Below are positions 51,783 through 60,445 of a stretch of DNA of 64,000 nucleotides, one piece after another. The notes beneath the pieces were generated by a model. It searched no databases. It saw nothing but the letters and a program-made list of their open reading frames with translations, and was not told where the DNA came from. Numbering within the stretch: the first letter of the stretch is position 1; each line of letters starts with the position of its first letter. The stretch is from Caldimonas mangrovi (GTDB taxonomy: Bacteria > Pseudomonadota > Gammaproteobacteria > Burkholderiales > Burkholderiaceae_C): NCBI RefSeq assembly GCF_023721835.1, contig NZ_JAMKFE010000007.1:124001-188000 (forward strand), read 5' to 3'. A program made the translations under genes and the position numbers.

Positions 51783-52391
51783 TCAGCGGGCGACCGCGAC
51801 GCGCGGACTTTGGGCCACGCGCAGCACCCCAGGGTCGGTCATCGCCGCGGCACGCGACGGCAATTCCTGTTTCACGGCCATGGCTTGCGCAGTCTCGCTG
51901 CGCAGGGTCAGGCGGGTCAGCGCATACAACGGGTCGGCGTCTTCGCGGCACAGTTCGAAGGTCTCCATCGCCGCAAGCATCGGCCCCTGGTAGCGCATCA
52001 GGCAGGCGCTGATGGCCGACTCGACGGACAGCTCGTAGCGGCGCAGCGTCTGGGTCAGGTGCGGGCGCACGCGCGTGATCTGCAACGAAGCCCAGCTCCA
52101 CTCGGGCAAGCCCACGATACGCGGCGCCGGACGGTCCTGGCCGAACAGGCCGTGGATCGACGCCTTGATCGCCAACACCGCCAAACTGTCGCAACCCTGG
52201 GCGTAACGTGCCGGCAACATGCTGCCGGTCGACGTGCCGATGGTCGGGCTGCGCAGTTGAATTTCGAGTTTGCCGCTCGTGTCGCCGAGTGGGCCGATCT
52301 GCAGGCGGTACTGGTCAGACTCCTGGTTTTGGCCATACCGCACCGCCAGTTCCACCGTCAGCATTTCATGTCGATCAGGTACGAATTCCAC
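51783..52391 (-). CDS. Conserved-looking hypothetical protein
   Basis: The 202-residue product is soluble and begins with a beta-rich part (LTVELAVRYGQNQESDQYRL, GKLEIQLRSPTIGT), followed by PEWSWASLQITRVRPHLTQTL and a helical C-terminal half. The start is a GTG at 52391 with GGGAGG five bases upstream; in-frame ATGs at 52436 and 52517 lack this. A strong terminator follows its stop. No family recognised. Confidence 0.62.
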   Translation of the reverse strand: MEFVPDRHEMLTVELAVRYGQNQESDQYRLQIGPLGDTSGKLEIQLRSPTIGTSTGSMLPARYAQGCDSLAVLAIKASIHGLFGQDRPAPRIVGLPEWSWASLQITRVRPHLTQTLRRYELSVESAISACLMRYQGPMLAAMETFELCREDADPLYALTRLTLRSETAQAMAVKQELPSRAAAMTDPGVLRVAQSPRVAVAR

Positions 52392-52475
52392 GAGTCCTCC
52401 CGGGCCCAGCCGGCCAGCGCGCTCACTCAGACACATCAATCGCCGGCGAGCGCAGAAAACCACCAGCGATTGAAA

Positions 52476-52490
52476 AATTTGCAGCAAATT
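52476..52490. promoter_or_regulatory. Perfect dyad, candidate operator
   Basis: AATTTGC-A-GCAAATT is a perfect 7-bp inverted repeat with one central base, in an A/T-rich patch about 85 bp upstream of the GTG start of the reverse-strand hypothetical gene. The binding protein is unknown. Confidence 0.4.
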
Positions 52491-52770
52491 GGCAACCGCC
52501 TTTCCGATCGTTGCCATAAAAGCGCCCCGAGCCCGAACCACTCCAAGAGGGGTGAGAGTCGGAAAGGAGGCGAAAAGCAGTTCGGTGAGATCGCCCGGGG
52601 CTGACACACGACAGCAAAGGCCGTGCCGGCCATGGCGGCCGTGACGCGAACGCTGTGTCGTCGATGTAACTACGGCGCGCGCAGCACCCGGCAGCCTGCT
52701 GCACCGGCGCAGGCCTGCCACGGAGGGGTGTTACGGAGGCACCCGCCGGGAGCCGGCGAGCAAAAGACAC

Positions 52771-52809
52771 CGAGACCGGCGGCTGCAGCAAGGCGCCGCA
52801 CCGGTCTCG
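52771..52809 (-). terminator. Intrinsic terminator of the HU gene
   Basis: CGAGACCGG and CCGGTCTCG form a perfect 9-bp stem 14 bp after the HU stop codon. On the reverse strand it is followed by GTGTCTTTTGC, a short T-rich run. The loop is long (21 bases) and itself GC-rich. Confidence 0.75.
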
Positions 52810-52823
52810 AGCAAGGAGGGAGG

Positions 52824-53102
52824 TTACTTCTTCTGAACGGCCGACTTCAGCGAGGCGCCAGCGCTGAACTTGACACCCTGGCTGGCATCGATGGTGATTT
52901 CCTCGCCGGTGCGCGGGTTGCGGCCGGTGCGGGCCTGGCGCTCGGTGACCGAGAAGCTGCCGAAGCCGATCAGGGCAACGGTGTCGCCTGCGGCCAGGGC
53001 CTTGGTCACGTTGCCGATGAAGGAGTCGAGCGCACGGGCGGCGGCGGCTTTCGAGAGGTCGGCATCGGCAGCGATGGCATCAACGAGTTCTGCTTTGTTC
53101 AT
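52824..53102 (-). CDS. hupB: HU-family DNA-binding protein
   Basis: The 92-residue protein [20 protein letters not shown] is a typical HU chain: helical dimer part, then [28 protein letters not shown] with the GFGSF hinge and the DNA-binding arm containing RNPRTG, and [13 protein letters not shown] at the end. It compacts and bends DNA. It is monocistronic with its own terminator. Confidence 0.95.
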   Translation of the reverse strand: MNKAELVDAIAADADLSKAAAARALDSFIGNVTKALAAGDTVALIGFGSFSVTERQARTGRNPRTGEEITIDASQGVKFSAGASLKSAVQKK

Positions 53103-53239
53103 GGTCCTGACTGATGTAAGAACAGAGGAAAAAACGCGCGCCGCGGCGCGCGCAAGAACCCTGCAGTCTAGCGGCTTCCGGCGCCACCGGCCGCCCCGAC
53201 CGGTTAGCAAGCTGTGCGGGTGTAAGCAGCGATGACCGC

Positions 53240-54076
53240 TCAGTGCGCCATCAGCACCGGCAGCGCCATGCCGGCCAGCAGCGTGCGGGTGGCGCCGCCG
53301 AGCACGAATTCCGCGAGCCGCGTATGCCCGTAGGCTCCCATCACCAGCAAATCCGAGCCGAGGTCGGCCGCGCGCGACAGCAACGCTTCGCCGATGCCGA
53401 TCTCGGTCGTCTCGCGTGCGACGGTGGCGTCGACGCCGTGCCGGGCGAACCACTGGCGCAATTGCTCGAGCTGCCAGCCCTGCACGCCTTCGGCGCGGCT
53501 GCCGCCGTCGAAGACGATGGTCTGCACCTTGGCGCCACGCTCGAACAGCGGCAACGCGGACACCAGTGCACGCGTCGACTCGCGGCTGCCATCCCAGGCC
53601 ACGAGCACGCGCCGTCCGATCAGGTCGAAATGGCCGGCATAGGGCACCACGAGCACCGGCACGCCCGCGCCGAGCACCACCTGCTGCGGCAAGTCCGAAG
53701 GCGCCGGCGACGAGGCATCGTCCTCGGCCTGCCCGATCACGGCCAGATCGCTGCAGCGCGCCATGCGGATCACCGCGCCGGTCGGGTCGCCCTCATGCAC
53801 CCGGCTTTCGTAGGACAGCCCCTGGCGTCCCGACAGGTGCGCCGAGAAAGCGGCCGAAATCCGTTGCGCGCGCTGCATCAAGTGGTCGAACGACAACTGG
53901 ATGTAGCTGACACCGCCCACCGCCTGGCCCACGCTGGCCGGCATCTCGACCCAACCGGTGGGCGCCAGGCCGATCAGATGGCCGCCCTGTCCGGCGGCGA
54001 CTTGAGCAGCAAGGTCGACGCGCACGTTGCAGCGCGGGCTGTCGTCGAGGTGGACGAGGATGGTACGGTAGCTCAT
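53240..54076 (-). CDS. Universal stress protein, two UspA domains
   Basis: The 278-residue protein has an N-terminal UspA domain ([20 protein letters not shown]) and a second half ([20 protein letters not shown]) with the C-terminal nucleotide motif [24 protein letters not shown]. The GxYGHxR...GGxTR pattern indicates ATP binding in the second domain. Such tandem Usp proteins are induced by stress or stasis. It stands alone between the HU gene and the decayed GNAT region. Confidence 0.9.
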   Translation of the reverse strand: MSYRTILVHLDDSPRCNVRVDLAAQVAAGQGGHLIGLAPTGWVEMPASVGQAVGGVSYIQLSFDHLMQRAQRISAAFSAHLSGRQGLSYESRVHEGDPTGAVIRMARCSDLAVIGQAEDDASSPAPSDLPQQVVLGAGVPVLVVPYAGHFDLIGRRVLVAWDGSRESTRALVSALPLFERGAKVQTIVFDGGSRAEGVQGWQLEQLRQWFARHGVDATVARETTEIGIGEALLSRAADLGSDLLVMGAYGHTRLAEFVLGGATRTLLAGMALPVLMAH

Positions 54077-54144
54077 GGCCTGCTCCTTCTGCCGGTAGCA
54101 CAGACGCATCGTCGGAAGGCCTGCGGAGCTTCCCGTGGGACAGA

Positions 54145-54580
54145 TCAGTGCGGCAGCAACTCCAGCTGCAGGCGAGCGGTGCCGCGCTGGGACAGGGAGC
54201 TCACCATCCTGCCCAGCAAGACTTGGCCCAGCCCCCGCCCCTGCCATTCGCGACGCGTCCGGATGCCGAACTCGGCCTGCCGGTTGTCGGGATCGCAGGC
54301 GGCCCGCACTTCGCCGACCCGCCGGCCGTTGCGGTCTTAGTCGATCTGACCGTAGCGTGCGCGTCTGCACCGTGTTCTTGAGGCCGCACAAGTGCGCGCC
54401 TGCGTATCGGCGGCGAGCATGTCGCACGGCGCAGCCATGCAGATCCAGTCCGGCATGGACCGGCGGAACTCGAGCGTGACGTGCACGAGCGGCTGGCCGA
54501 CGGCAGCGACGGCCTGTGCGCCGATCGCGGGGAGCCGATCGGCCATCTGCGATGGCCCCCCCCCCGCCGTCGTTCCCACG
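54145..54580 (-). pseudogene. Decayed GNAT-type acyltransferase gene
   Basis: From 54336 to a stop at 54145 the reverse strand reads DRNGRRVGEVRAACDPDNRQ and on through AEFGIRTRREWQGRGLGQVLL, the core of a GNAT domain with the acetyl-CoA pyrophosphate loop RGxGLG, ending LELLPH. Directly before it, in the same frame, is a TAA (after RARYGQID). Upstream no start or full N-terminal GNAT half is found, and a run of ten C lies at 54556-54565. GNAT domains of this type occur in protein acyltransferases. The gene is truncated and probably dead. Confidence 0.6.
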
Positions 54581-54787
54581 CTGCGTGCGCTGCCAATCCA
54601 CCCTCGAACACACACATCCGTCGCACGGATGAAGCCGGCGGGCGCGACGTGCGGGGAAGGCGCGATTGCAATTGCCGCACGGCGAACTACCGTTGTTCAC
54701 GGCCTTGTCACCCAACCGACGATCGTGCCGTCCGGTCGACAGGCTCAGCCCTGCCCCCTGCCCGGGGGACATCCCCAGGAGACCGCC

Positions 54788-55303
54788 ATGCCCAGCAAAA
54801 CCGCCAAGCCTTCGCCAGCGCGCGCCACCGCTGCGTCCGTCGATGTCGATGCCTGGACGCGGGCCGGCAAGCAGCAACTGGCGTGGTCGATCGATCTGGC
54901 CGCGGCCCTGTTCAAGGGCGCAGAAACGATGCGCCGTGCGCAGTTGAACGCAGCGCACCTCGCTCGCGTGCGCCACGAGAACGTTGCGGAACGCCTGTCG
55001 GAGGCACGCGACCTGGCCAGCGTGATGGCCTTGCAGGCTGAGTTGCTGCGCTTCGACATGGCCGGCGCTGCGCGCTACTGGCAGGAGCTGTTCGACCTCG
55101 GCTTGCGCACCGGCGTCGAGATGCTGGGGTGCACAGGCCGTGCAATGGAGCCGGGCGACGGCGACGGCGCCAAGTCGGCCTGGCAGATGCTGCACGGCCT
55201 GACACAGACGGGCATCGGCACAATCGACGATCTGTTCGGCACAACGCTGAACCAGGCGACGAAGGCCGGCACCGCACCGACCCAGCGGCCGGCAGCACAC
55301 TGA
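54788..55303 (+). CDS. Phasin-family protein
   Basis: The 171-residue helical protein shows a basic, Ala/Thr-rich start, then amphipathic helices (WSIDLAAALFKGAETMRRAQ, ARDLASVMALQAELLRFDMAGAARYWQELFDLG) of the phasin (Phasin_2) kind that coat polyhydroxybutyrate granules. The FxxxxxxW(Q)xL spacing is typical. It begins at ATG 54788 after a GGAGACC stretch. The C-terminal region (GIGTIDDLFGTTLNQATK) is also helical. A granule role is inferred from family. Confidence 0.75.
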   Translation: MPSKTAKPSPARATAASVDVDAWTRAGKQQLAWSIDLAAALFKGAETMRRAQLNAAHLARVRHENVAERLSEARDLASVMALQAELLRFDMAGAARYWQELFDLGLRTGVEMLGCTGRAMEPGDGDGAKSAWQMLHGLTQTGIGTIDDLFGTTLNQATKAGTAPTQRPAAH

Positions 55304-55309
55304 ACCCGG

Positions 55310-55717
55310 TCAGTCGGCGCAGCCCGGCGCAGACGATTGCAGCGGCAGCGCCTGCGACTGGCCGCCGCGGCGCACGTCGAGCCGGATCTCCGGGGCCCGT
55401 GCGTCCATCAGGCGCCAGAATGCGTCCTCGCTGTCGAAACGTTCGCCGTTGACCGACACGATCACGTCGCCCAGCCGCAGCCCGCAGTGGTAGGCCAGCG
55501 CGATCGAATAGGTGACTTCGAGCCCGAAGGGCAGCCCGGCGTCGCGCAACTGCGCCTCATTCAGCGGTGCGACGCGCAGCCCATAAGGCGGCACGTGCTG
55601 GCGCCGCTGCGGCGGGCCGTCGTTCGACGCCTGGGCATGGGTGGTCATCGGCATCGCCCCGACGGGCAGCGCAACGGCCAGTGCGGCGCACCAGGCGGAC
55701 AGGTTCTTCACGCTCAT
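55310..55717 (-). CDS. Secreted PDZ-domain protein
   Basis: The 135-residue protein has a signal peptide (AWCAALAVALPVGAMPMTTHAQA) and a single PDZ-like domain (YGLRVAPLNEAQLRDAGLPF, then ALAYHCGLRLGDVIVSVNGERF) resembling the PDZ part of DegP/HtrA but without a protease. CAGGAG precedes the ATG. It may act as a periplasmic peptide-binding adaptor. It converges on the phasin gene with a 6-bp gap. Confidence 0.72.
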   Translation of the reverse strand: MSVKNLSAWCAALAVALPVGAMPMTTHAQASNDGPPQRRQHVPPYGLRVAPLNEAQLRDAGLPFGLEVTYSIALAYHCGLRLGDVIVSVNGERFDSEDAFWRLMDARAPEIRLDVRRGGQSQALPLQSSAPGCAD

Positions 55718-55787
55718 CTTGCTCGCTCCTGTCTGGCTTCCATGCGCCGATGCTCGGTCAGCCGCGCCAACCCTGCCTCGAGCCGGG

Positions 55788-58091
55788 TCAATCCGCCGGC
55801 AGCGCGCTGGTGGCGCTGCCGGCCAGCGCCATCATGTTGACGACCCGCCGCACGGTCGCGGACGGCGTCAGGATGTGCGCCGGCGCCGCGGCGCCCAGCA
55901 GGATCGGCCCGACCGTGATGCCGTGGCTGCCCGTCATCTTCAGCACATTGAACAGGATGTTCGCGGCGTCGAGATTGGGCAGGATCAGCACGTTGGCGGT
56001 GCCGCTCAGCGTGCTGCCGGGCAGGAAGCGCTGGCGCACGTCCTCGTTCAGCGCGGCGTCACCCTGCATTTCGCCGTCGGCCTCGATGCCGGGGTAGCGC
56101 TGGCGGAAGATGTCGCGTGCCTGCCGCATCTTGCGTGCCGATGGCCGCGTGCTGGAGCCGAACATCGAATGCGACAGGAAGGCGACGCGCGGCGCCAGCC
56201 CGAACTCGCGCACGGTCTCGCACGACATCGCGGCGATCTCGGCCAGCGACTCGGCGTCCGGATCCTCGTTGACGAAGGTGTCGGCGATGAACAGCGTGTA
56301 CTGGTCCAGCATCAGCGCGTTCAGCGCCGCCAGCGTGTGCACGTCGGGCCGCTGGCCGATCACGTCGCGCACGTGGTCGAGGTGGTGGTCGTAGCGTCCG
56401 ACCAGTCCGCACACCATGCCGTCGGCATCGCCCAGGCGCACCATCAGCGACGAGATCAGCGTGTTGGAGCGTCGCACCGCGGCCTTGGCGGCGTCGGGCG
56501 TGATGCCGTCGCGGCCCTTGATCTGGTGGTAGGCCTCCCAGTACTGGCGAAAGCGCGGGTCGTCCTCCGGGTTGGTCAGCTCGAAGTCGATGCCCGGCTT
56601 CAGCCGCAGTCCGGCACGCGCGATGCGCTGCTCGATCACCGCCGGGCGGCCCACGACGATCGGCTTGACGATGCCCTCCTCCAGCCCGATCTGCACGGCT
56701 CGCAGCACACGCTCGTCCTCGCCCTCGGCGAACACGATGCGCTTCGGCGCGCGCCGTGCGGCCATGAAGACCGGGCGCATGAACATGCCGGTGTGCGTGA
56801 CGAACTTGAGCAGCGACTGGCGGTACGCATCGAGGTCGGCGATCGGTCGGGTCGCCACGCCGGACTCGGCGGCCGCCTTCGCCACGGCCGGGGCGATGCG
56901 CAGGATCAGCCGCGAGTCGAACGGCTTCGGGATCAGGTACTCGGGCCCGAAGCTCATCTCCTCGCCCGGGTAGGCGGCGGCCACTTCGCCGCTGATTTCG
57001 GCCTTGGCGAGGTCGGCGATCTCGCGCACGCAGGCGGCCTTCATCTCCTCGGTGATGCGGGTCGCACCGCTGTCGAGCGCGCCACGGAAGATATACGGGA
57101 AGCACAGCACGTTGTTGACCTGGTTCGGATAGTCCGAACGGCCGGTCGCGACGATGCAGTCGGGCCGCGCGGCCTTGGCGAGCTCGGGGCGGATTTCGGG
57201 CTCCGGGTTCGCCAGCGCCAGGATCAACGGGCGCTCGGCCATCGTCTTGACCATGTCCGGCGTCAGCACGCCGGCGGCCGAGCAGCCGAGGAACACGTCG
57301 GCGCCCTTCATCACGTCGGCCAGCGTGCGTGCGTGGGTGCGTTGCACGTAGCGGCGCTTCGACTCGTCGAGCCGGTCCTCGCGCTCGTGGTGCAGCACGC
57401 CCTTGGAGTCGCACATGAAGACGTTGTCGCGGCTGACGCCCATTCGCACCATCAGGTCGACGCAAGCGATGGCCGCGGCGCCGGCGCCGGAAACCGCCAG
57501 TTTCACGTCGCCGATCCGCTTGCCCGTCAGTTCCAGGCCATTCAGCAGCGCGGCGGTCGAGATGATCGCGGTGCCGTGCTGGTCGTCGTGGAAGACCGGA
57601 ATGTTGAGCCGCTCCTTCAGCTTCTTCTCGACGTAGAAGCACTCCGGCGCCTTGATGTCCTCGAGGTTGATGCCGCCCAGCGTCGGCTCCAGCGCGGCGA
57701 TGATCTCGACCAGCTTGTCGGGGTCTTTCTCGGCCAGCTCGATATCGAACACGTCGATGCCGGCGAACTTGCGGAACAGGCAGCCCTTGCCCTCCATCAC
57801 CGGCTTGCCGGCCAGCGGACCGATGTCGCCGAGCCCCAGTACGGCCGTGCCGTTGGTCACCACACCGACCAGGTTGCCGCGCGAGGTGTACTCCGCCGCC
57901 AGCGTCGCGTCCTCCTCGATCGCAAGGCAGGCATAGGCCACGCCCGGCGAGTAGGCCAGGGACAGGTCGCGCTGGTTGGACAGCGGCTTGGTCGGCATCA
58001 CCGCGATCTTGCCGCGGCTGGGCAGGCGGTGGTATTCGAGCGCTGCGTCGCGCAGCGCTTGCTCGGCGGGGGAGAGTTGCTTGTGGCCCAT
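55788..58091 (-). CDS. maeB: NADP-dependent malic enzyme with phosphotransacetylase-like domain
   Basis: The 767-residue enzyme decarboxylates malate to pyruvate with NADP+. The N-terminal ~420 residues are the malic enzyme ([60 protein letters not shown] with the metal-binding [21 protein letters not shown]). The C-terminal ~330 residues are a phosphotransacetylase-like domain ([20 protein letters not shown]) that regulates rather than catalyses in MaeB. Start at ATG 58091 ([21 protein letters not shown]) fits the family. Open frames of similar length on the other strand are shadows. Confidence 0.95.
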   Translation of the reverse strand: MGHKQLSPAEQALRDAALEYHRLPSRGKIAVMPTKPLSNQRDLSLAYSPGVAYACLAIEEDATLAAEYTSRGNLVGVVTNGTAVLGLGDIGPLAGKPVMEGKGCLFRKFAGIDVFDIELAEKDPDKLVEIIAALEPTLGGINLEDIKAPECFYVEKKLKERLNIPVFHDDQHGTAIISTAALLNGLELTGKRIGDVKLAVSGAGAAAIACVDLMVRMGVSRDNVFMCDSKGVLHHEREDRLDESKRRYVQRTHARTLADVMKGADVFLGCSAAGVLTPDMVKTMAERPLILALANPEPEIRPELAKAARPDCIVATGRSDYPNQVNNVLCFPYIFRGALDSGATRITEEMKAACVREIADLAKAEISGEVAAAYPGEEMSFGPEYLIPKPFDSRLILRIAPAVAKAAAESGVATRPIADLDAYRQSLLKFVTHTGMFMRPVFMAARRAPKRIVFAEGEDERVLRAVQIGLEEGIVKPIVVGRPAVIEQRIARAGLRLKPGIDFELTNPEDDPRFRQYWEAYHQIKGRDGITPDAAKAAVRRSNTLISSLMVRLGDADGMVCGLVGRYDHHLDHVRDVIGQRPDVHTLAALNALMLDQYTLFIADTFVNEDPDAESLAEIAAMSCETVREFGLAPRVAFLSHSMFGSSTRPSARKMRQARDIFRQRYPGIEADGEMQGDAALNEDVRQRFLPGSTLSGTANVLILPNLDAANILFNVLKMTGSHGITVGPILLGAAAPAHILTPSATVRRVVNMMALAGSATSALPAD

Positions 58092-58273
58092 GCGTGCCTC
58101 CTTGTCTTGCTTGTCGGTGCGGGGAGCGGTTTCGCGGCGGGGACGGCGCGAGGTCGTGCAGTCTAAACGCGCTGCCCCCCGGGGGGCGGGCGAACCATTG
58201 TGGCGCGCTGCGACCGCGAGGTCTGCGGGGTTCCACCCCCGCACGTGGGCATCCCGGCTGCTGGAGTGAGGGC

Positions 58274-58996
58274 ATGCCGACCGGACTCGGATGCACCCCG
58301 CCGCTGGCTCCGGCGCTGCTGCCGCTGAGCTGCCGCCTGCGCGCCGGCACGCCGGGGGCCCCGCTGCTGGTGCTGCTGCATGGCGCCGGCAGCGACGAGA
58401 CCTCGCTGTGGCCCGTCGCTCGCCCGTTGCCGCGGGGATGGAACGTGGTGCTGGTGCGTGCTCCCCGGCCCATGCCGCGCGGCGGCTTCTTCTGGTATCC
58501 GGTGCACTTCCGCCGTCGCGGCGTGCATGTCGACGCCGACCAGGTGGAGGCGGCGTTGGTGCGGCTGGCCGAGTTCCTCGACCGCTTGCCGCAACTGTGC
58601 CGCTTCGACGCCGGGCGGGTGGTCCTGGCGGGCTTCAGCCAGGGAGCGGCGCTGGCCTCGGCGCTGGCGCTGCGCCAGCCCTACCGTGTGACCGGCGTGG
58701 GCATGTTGAGTGGGCGCTTGCTGTCGTCTGTGCAAGCCTCATCGCTGACGTCGGGCCTGCTGCCGCGACTGCGGTTTTTCATCGGCCACGGGCTGCACGA
58801 CCGCGTGTTGCCGATGGCGCTGGCGGTCCAGGCAACGCGATGGCTCAGGAGTCATGGTGTGCGGGTGACGGCGCGCGCGTACGACGCGGGGCACGAGGCC
58901 ACGCCGGCAATGGTGGCCGGCCTGACGCACTGGCTGCAAGCGCTGGCGAGTGAAGTTCCGGGGTCCAAGCAGCCCGGCCTTCAACGACCGGGGTGA
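58274..58996 (+). CDS. Alpha/beta hydrolase (phospholipase/carboxylesterase type)
   Basis: The 240-residue protein shows the oxyanion region LLVLLHGAGSDETSLWPVA, the nucleophile elbow AGFSQGAALASALAL (Ser), the acid in FFIGHGLHDRVLP (Asp) and the His in AYDAGHEATPAM, a complete Ser-Asp-His triad of the YpfH/acyl-protein-thioesterase-like family. No signal peptide is evident. Substrate unknown. It ends inside the convergent gene with a 16-bp overlap. Confidence 0.82.
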   Translation: MPTGLGCTPPLAPALLPLSCRLRAGTPGAPLLVLLHGAGSDETSLWPVARPLPRGWNVVLVRAPRPMPRGGFFWYPVHFRRRGVHVDADQVEAALVRLAEFLDRLPQLCRFDAGRVVLAGFSQGAALASALALRQPYRVTGVGMLSGRLLSSVQASSLTSGLLPRLRFFIGHGLHDRVLPMALAVQATRWLRSHGVRVTARAYDAGHEATPAMVAGLTHWLQALASEVPGSKQPGLQRPG

Positions 58997-59592
58997 AGCA
59001 GGATGCGTGCGACGGCAGGGCGAGCCACCCAGGCGAACGGGCCCATCCAGCGGCGGCCGATGCGCGCCACCAGCGAGCCCTCGCCGTCGGTCGCCGACAC
59101 TGGCCCGGCGCGGCCGCGCGCTGCGACGGGCAGTTCGCCCGCTTCGTGGTCGACACGCCAATGCAGCGGCACCAGCCCGCGAAATCGCACCTTCCATACG
59201 GAATAGGGGTCGAAGGCAGCCCGGTACGTCAGTGAGAAACGGTCGGAGTTGCCCTCGCCGTTGAGTTCGAGGCACAGTGCCGAGAAATCGGCCGGCTGAG
59301 GACCGGTCTGGTAGGTTTCGCAGATGTAGCCCTCGGCTTCGCTGGCGAGATAGCGGCGGGCGTCCTGGTCCATGCGCTCGATCAGCACCAGCGTCGCCAG
59401 CGCCACTTCGCACACCAGCACCGACGGCGGTCGATCGCCCTGGCTCGCGAGCAGCCGCAGGCTGGCCTCGGCCCCAAGCTGCGGCACCGGACAGACCCAC
59501 GCCATCGATTCCGCGTCCCAGTCCAGCGAAAGCTGACGGTAAGTGAAGCGCCCCTCGGCGGGGTCGAAGTGTGTCGATGAGGTCTTGTCCAT
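58981..59592 (-). CDS. Hypothetical protein
   Basis: The 203-residue product (MDKTSSTHFDPAEGRFTYRQ) is soluble, with beta-like segments (VLVCEVALATLVLIERMDQD, RFSLTYRAAFDPYSVWKVRF) and a basic, Trp-containing C-terminal part. AGGA lies eight bases before the ATG at 59592. It overlaps the convergent hydrolase gene by 16 bp. I do not recognise the family. Confidence 0.55.
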   Translation of the reverse strand: MDKTSSTHFDPAEGRFTYRQLSLDWDAESMAWVCPVPQLGAEASLRLLASQGDRPPSVLVCEVALATLVLIERMDQDARRYLASEAEGYICETYQTGPQPADFSALCLELNGEGNSDRFSLTYRAAFDPYSVWKVRFRGLVPLHWRVDHEAGELPVAARGRAGPVSATDGEGSLVARIGRRWMGPFAWVARPAVARILLHPGR

Positions 59593-59722
59593 GGCCACGT
59601 CCTGCAAGGCTGGTGGACGCGCCTTGCGTCCATGCGAGGCATGCTAGCCATGGAACCGGACCGGCCCTATCCCTCGGAGGGGTGTCACCCCCCGAAGGGG
59701 GAAGGCCGCAGGCACGAAAAGC

Positions 59723-60055
59723 TCAAGCTGTTTCCAGCAGATCGAGCGTCGTGGTGCGCAACTCGGGCAGGGTGACGATGCGGACGCGCGCGCCGCTGCC
59801 AAGCGTGTAGATCGACTGCAGCGCGCCCCCGGAACGCAGGGCGCGCCAGTTGGCCTGCTCGTCGCCCCACGGCAGCTCGCCGAAATCTCCGCTCTGATGC
59901 CGTTGCATCAGCTGGCTCTCGGTGGTGCGGGCCGCCACCAGGGCAGCCATCGCGGCGGGTGTGCGAATCACGAAACCGGCGTCAAACAAGAGCGTGCCGG
60001 CAGACGCCGGCACCGAAGCACGTGCTGGGGCGGCGGCGTGGAGCTGCGGGTTCAT
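59723..60055 (-). CDS. Hypothetical protein of plasmid-related type
   Basis: The 110-residue product has FDAGFVIRTPAAMAALVAA, LMQRHQSGDFGELPWGDEQAN, then SIYTLGSGARVRIVTLPELR and TTTLDLLE. This order resembles a small protein family often found on plasmids and integrative elements, whose members read TPGALxAL...RHxxGDWGxL...N...SxY...TE..R..TTxLLP. Function of that family is unknown. It is 27 bp upstream of nothing but the DUF1328 gene start region on the same strand, whose coding begins beyond it. Confidence 0.6.
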   Translation of the reverse strand: MNPQLHAAAPARASVPASAGTLLFDAGFVIRTPAAMAALVAARTTESQLMQRHQSGDFGELPWGDEQANWRALRSGGALQSIYTLGSGARVRIVTLPELRTTTLDLLETA

Positions 60056-60081
60056 CGTGAGCCTCCCGGGCGGTGCAGCGG

Positions 60082-60258
60082 CTACTTTCGCAAGCCCTTG
60101 AAGATCGAGCTGCCGGCCAGAAGCGCCAGCACGAACAGCACCACGAAGACGAAAAACAGAATCTTGGCGATGCCCGCGGCCCCCGCGGCAATGCCGCTGA
60201 AGCCCAGGCCACCGGCCACCAGTGCGATCACCGCAAAGATCAAGGCCCACTTCAACAT
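60082..60258 (-). CDS. DUF1328 small membrane protein
   Basis: The 58-residue protein [20 protein letters not shown] consists of two hydrophobic helices (the second around [18 protein letters not shown]) with a short Ala/Gly link and a basic end. This is the DUF1328 (YtjA-like) family of inner-membrane peptides, often stress-induced. GAGAAGGAAAC precedes the ATG. It lies 27 bp ahead of the 59723-60055 gene on the same strand and may be cotranscribed with it. Confidence 0.85.
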   Translation of the reverse strand: MLKWALIFAVIALVAGGLGFSGIAAGAAGIAKILFFVFVVLFVLALLAGSSIFKGLRK

Positions 60259-60445
60259 GTTTCCTTCTCCCGTTGGTCGGTGCGCCGGAGCCCGGCACGT
60301 GAGTGAATGATCGGCGCCCGGGAGCGGCCATGCTGTCGTCCTGCAGCCCTCCGGCAGTCGGCCTCCTCCTACACAAGCTTGCGCCTCGCCAGCAATGCAT
60401 GTGCACAATGCACACTTGCGCTGATGCGCCGGACGCCGGATCAAG

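Larger units (their letters stand above)
52392..52823. other. Gene-free region between the hypothetical gene and the HU gene
   Basis: The 432 bp hold an A/T-rich patch with a 15-bp dyad (52476-52490), likely promoter DNA for the 51783-52391 gene, and the HU gene terminator (52771-52809). I see no gene in the remainder. Confidence 0.5.

Noticed and set aside
55641-58473. Long plus- and minus-strand frames over maeB
   Set aside because: Shadows of the maeB reading frame; no conserved motif seen.
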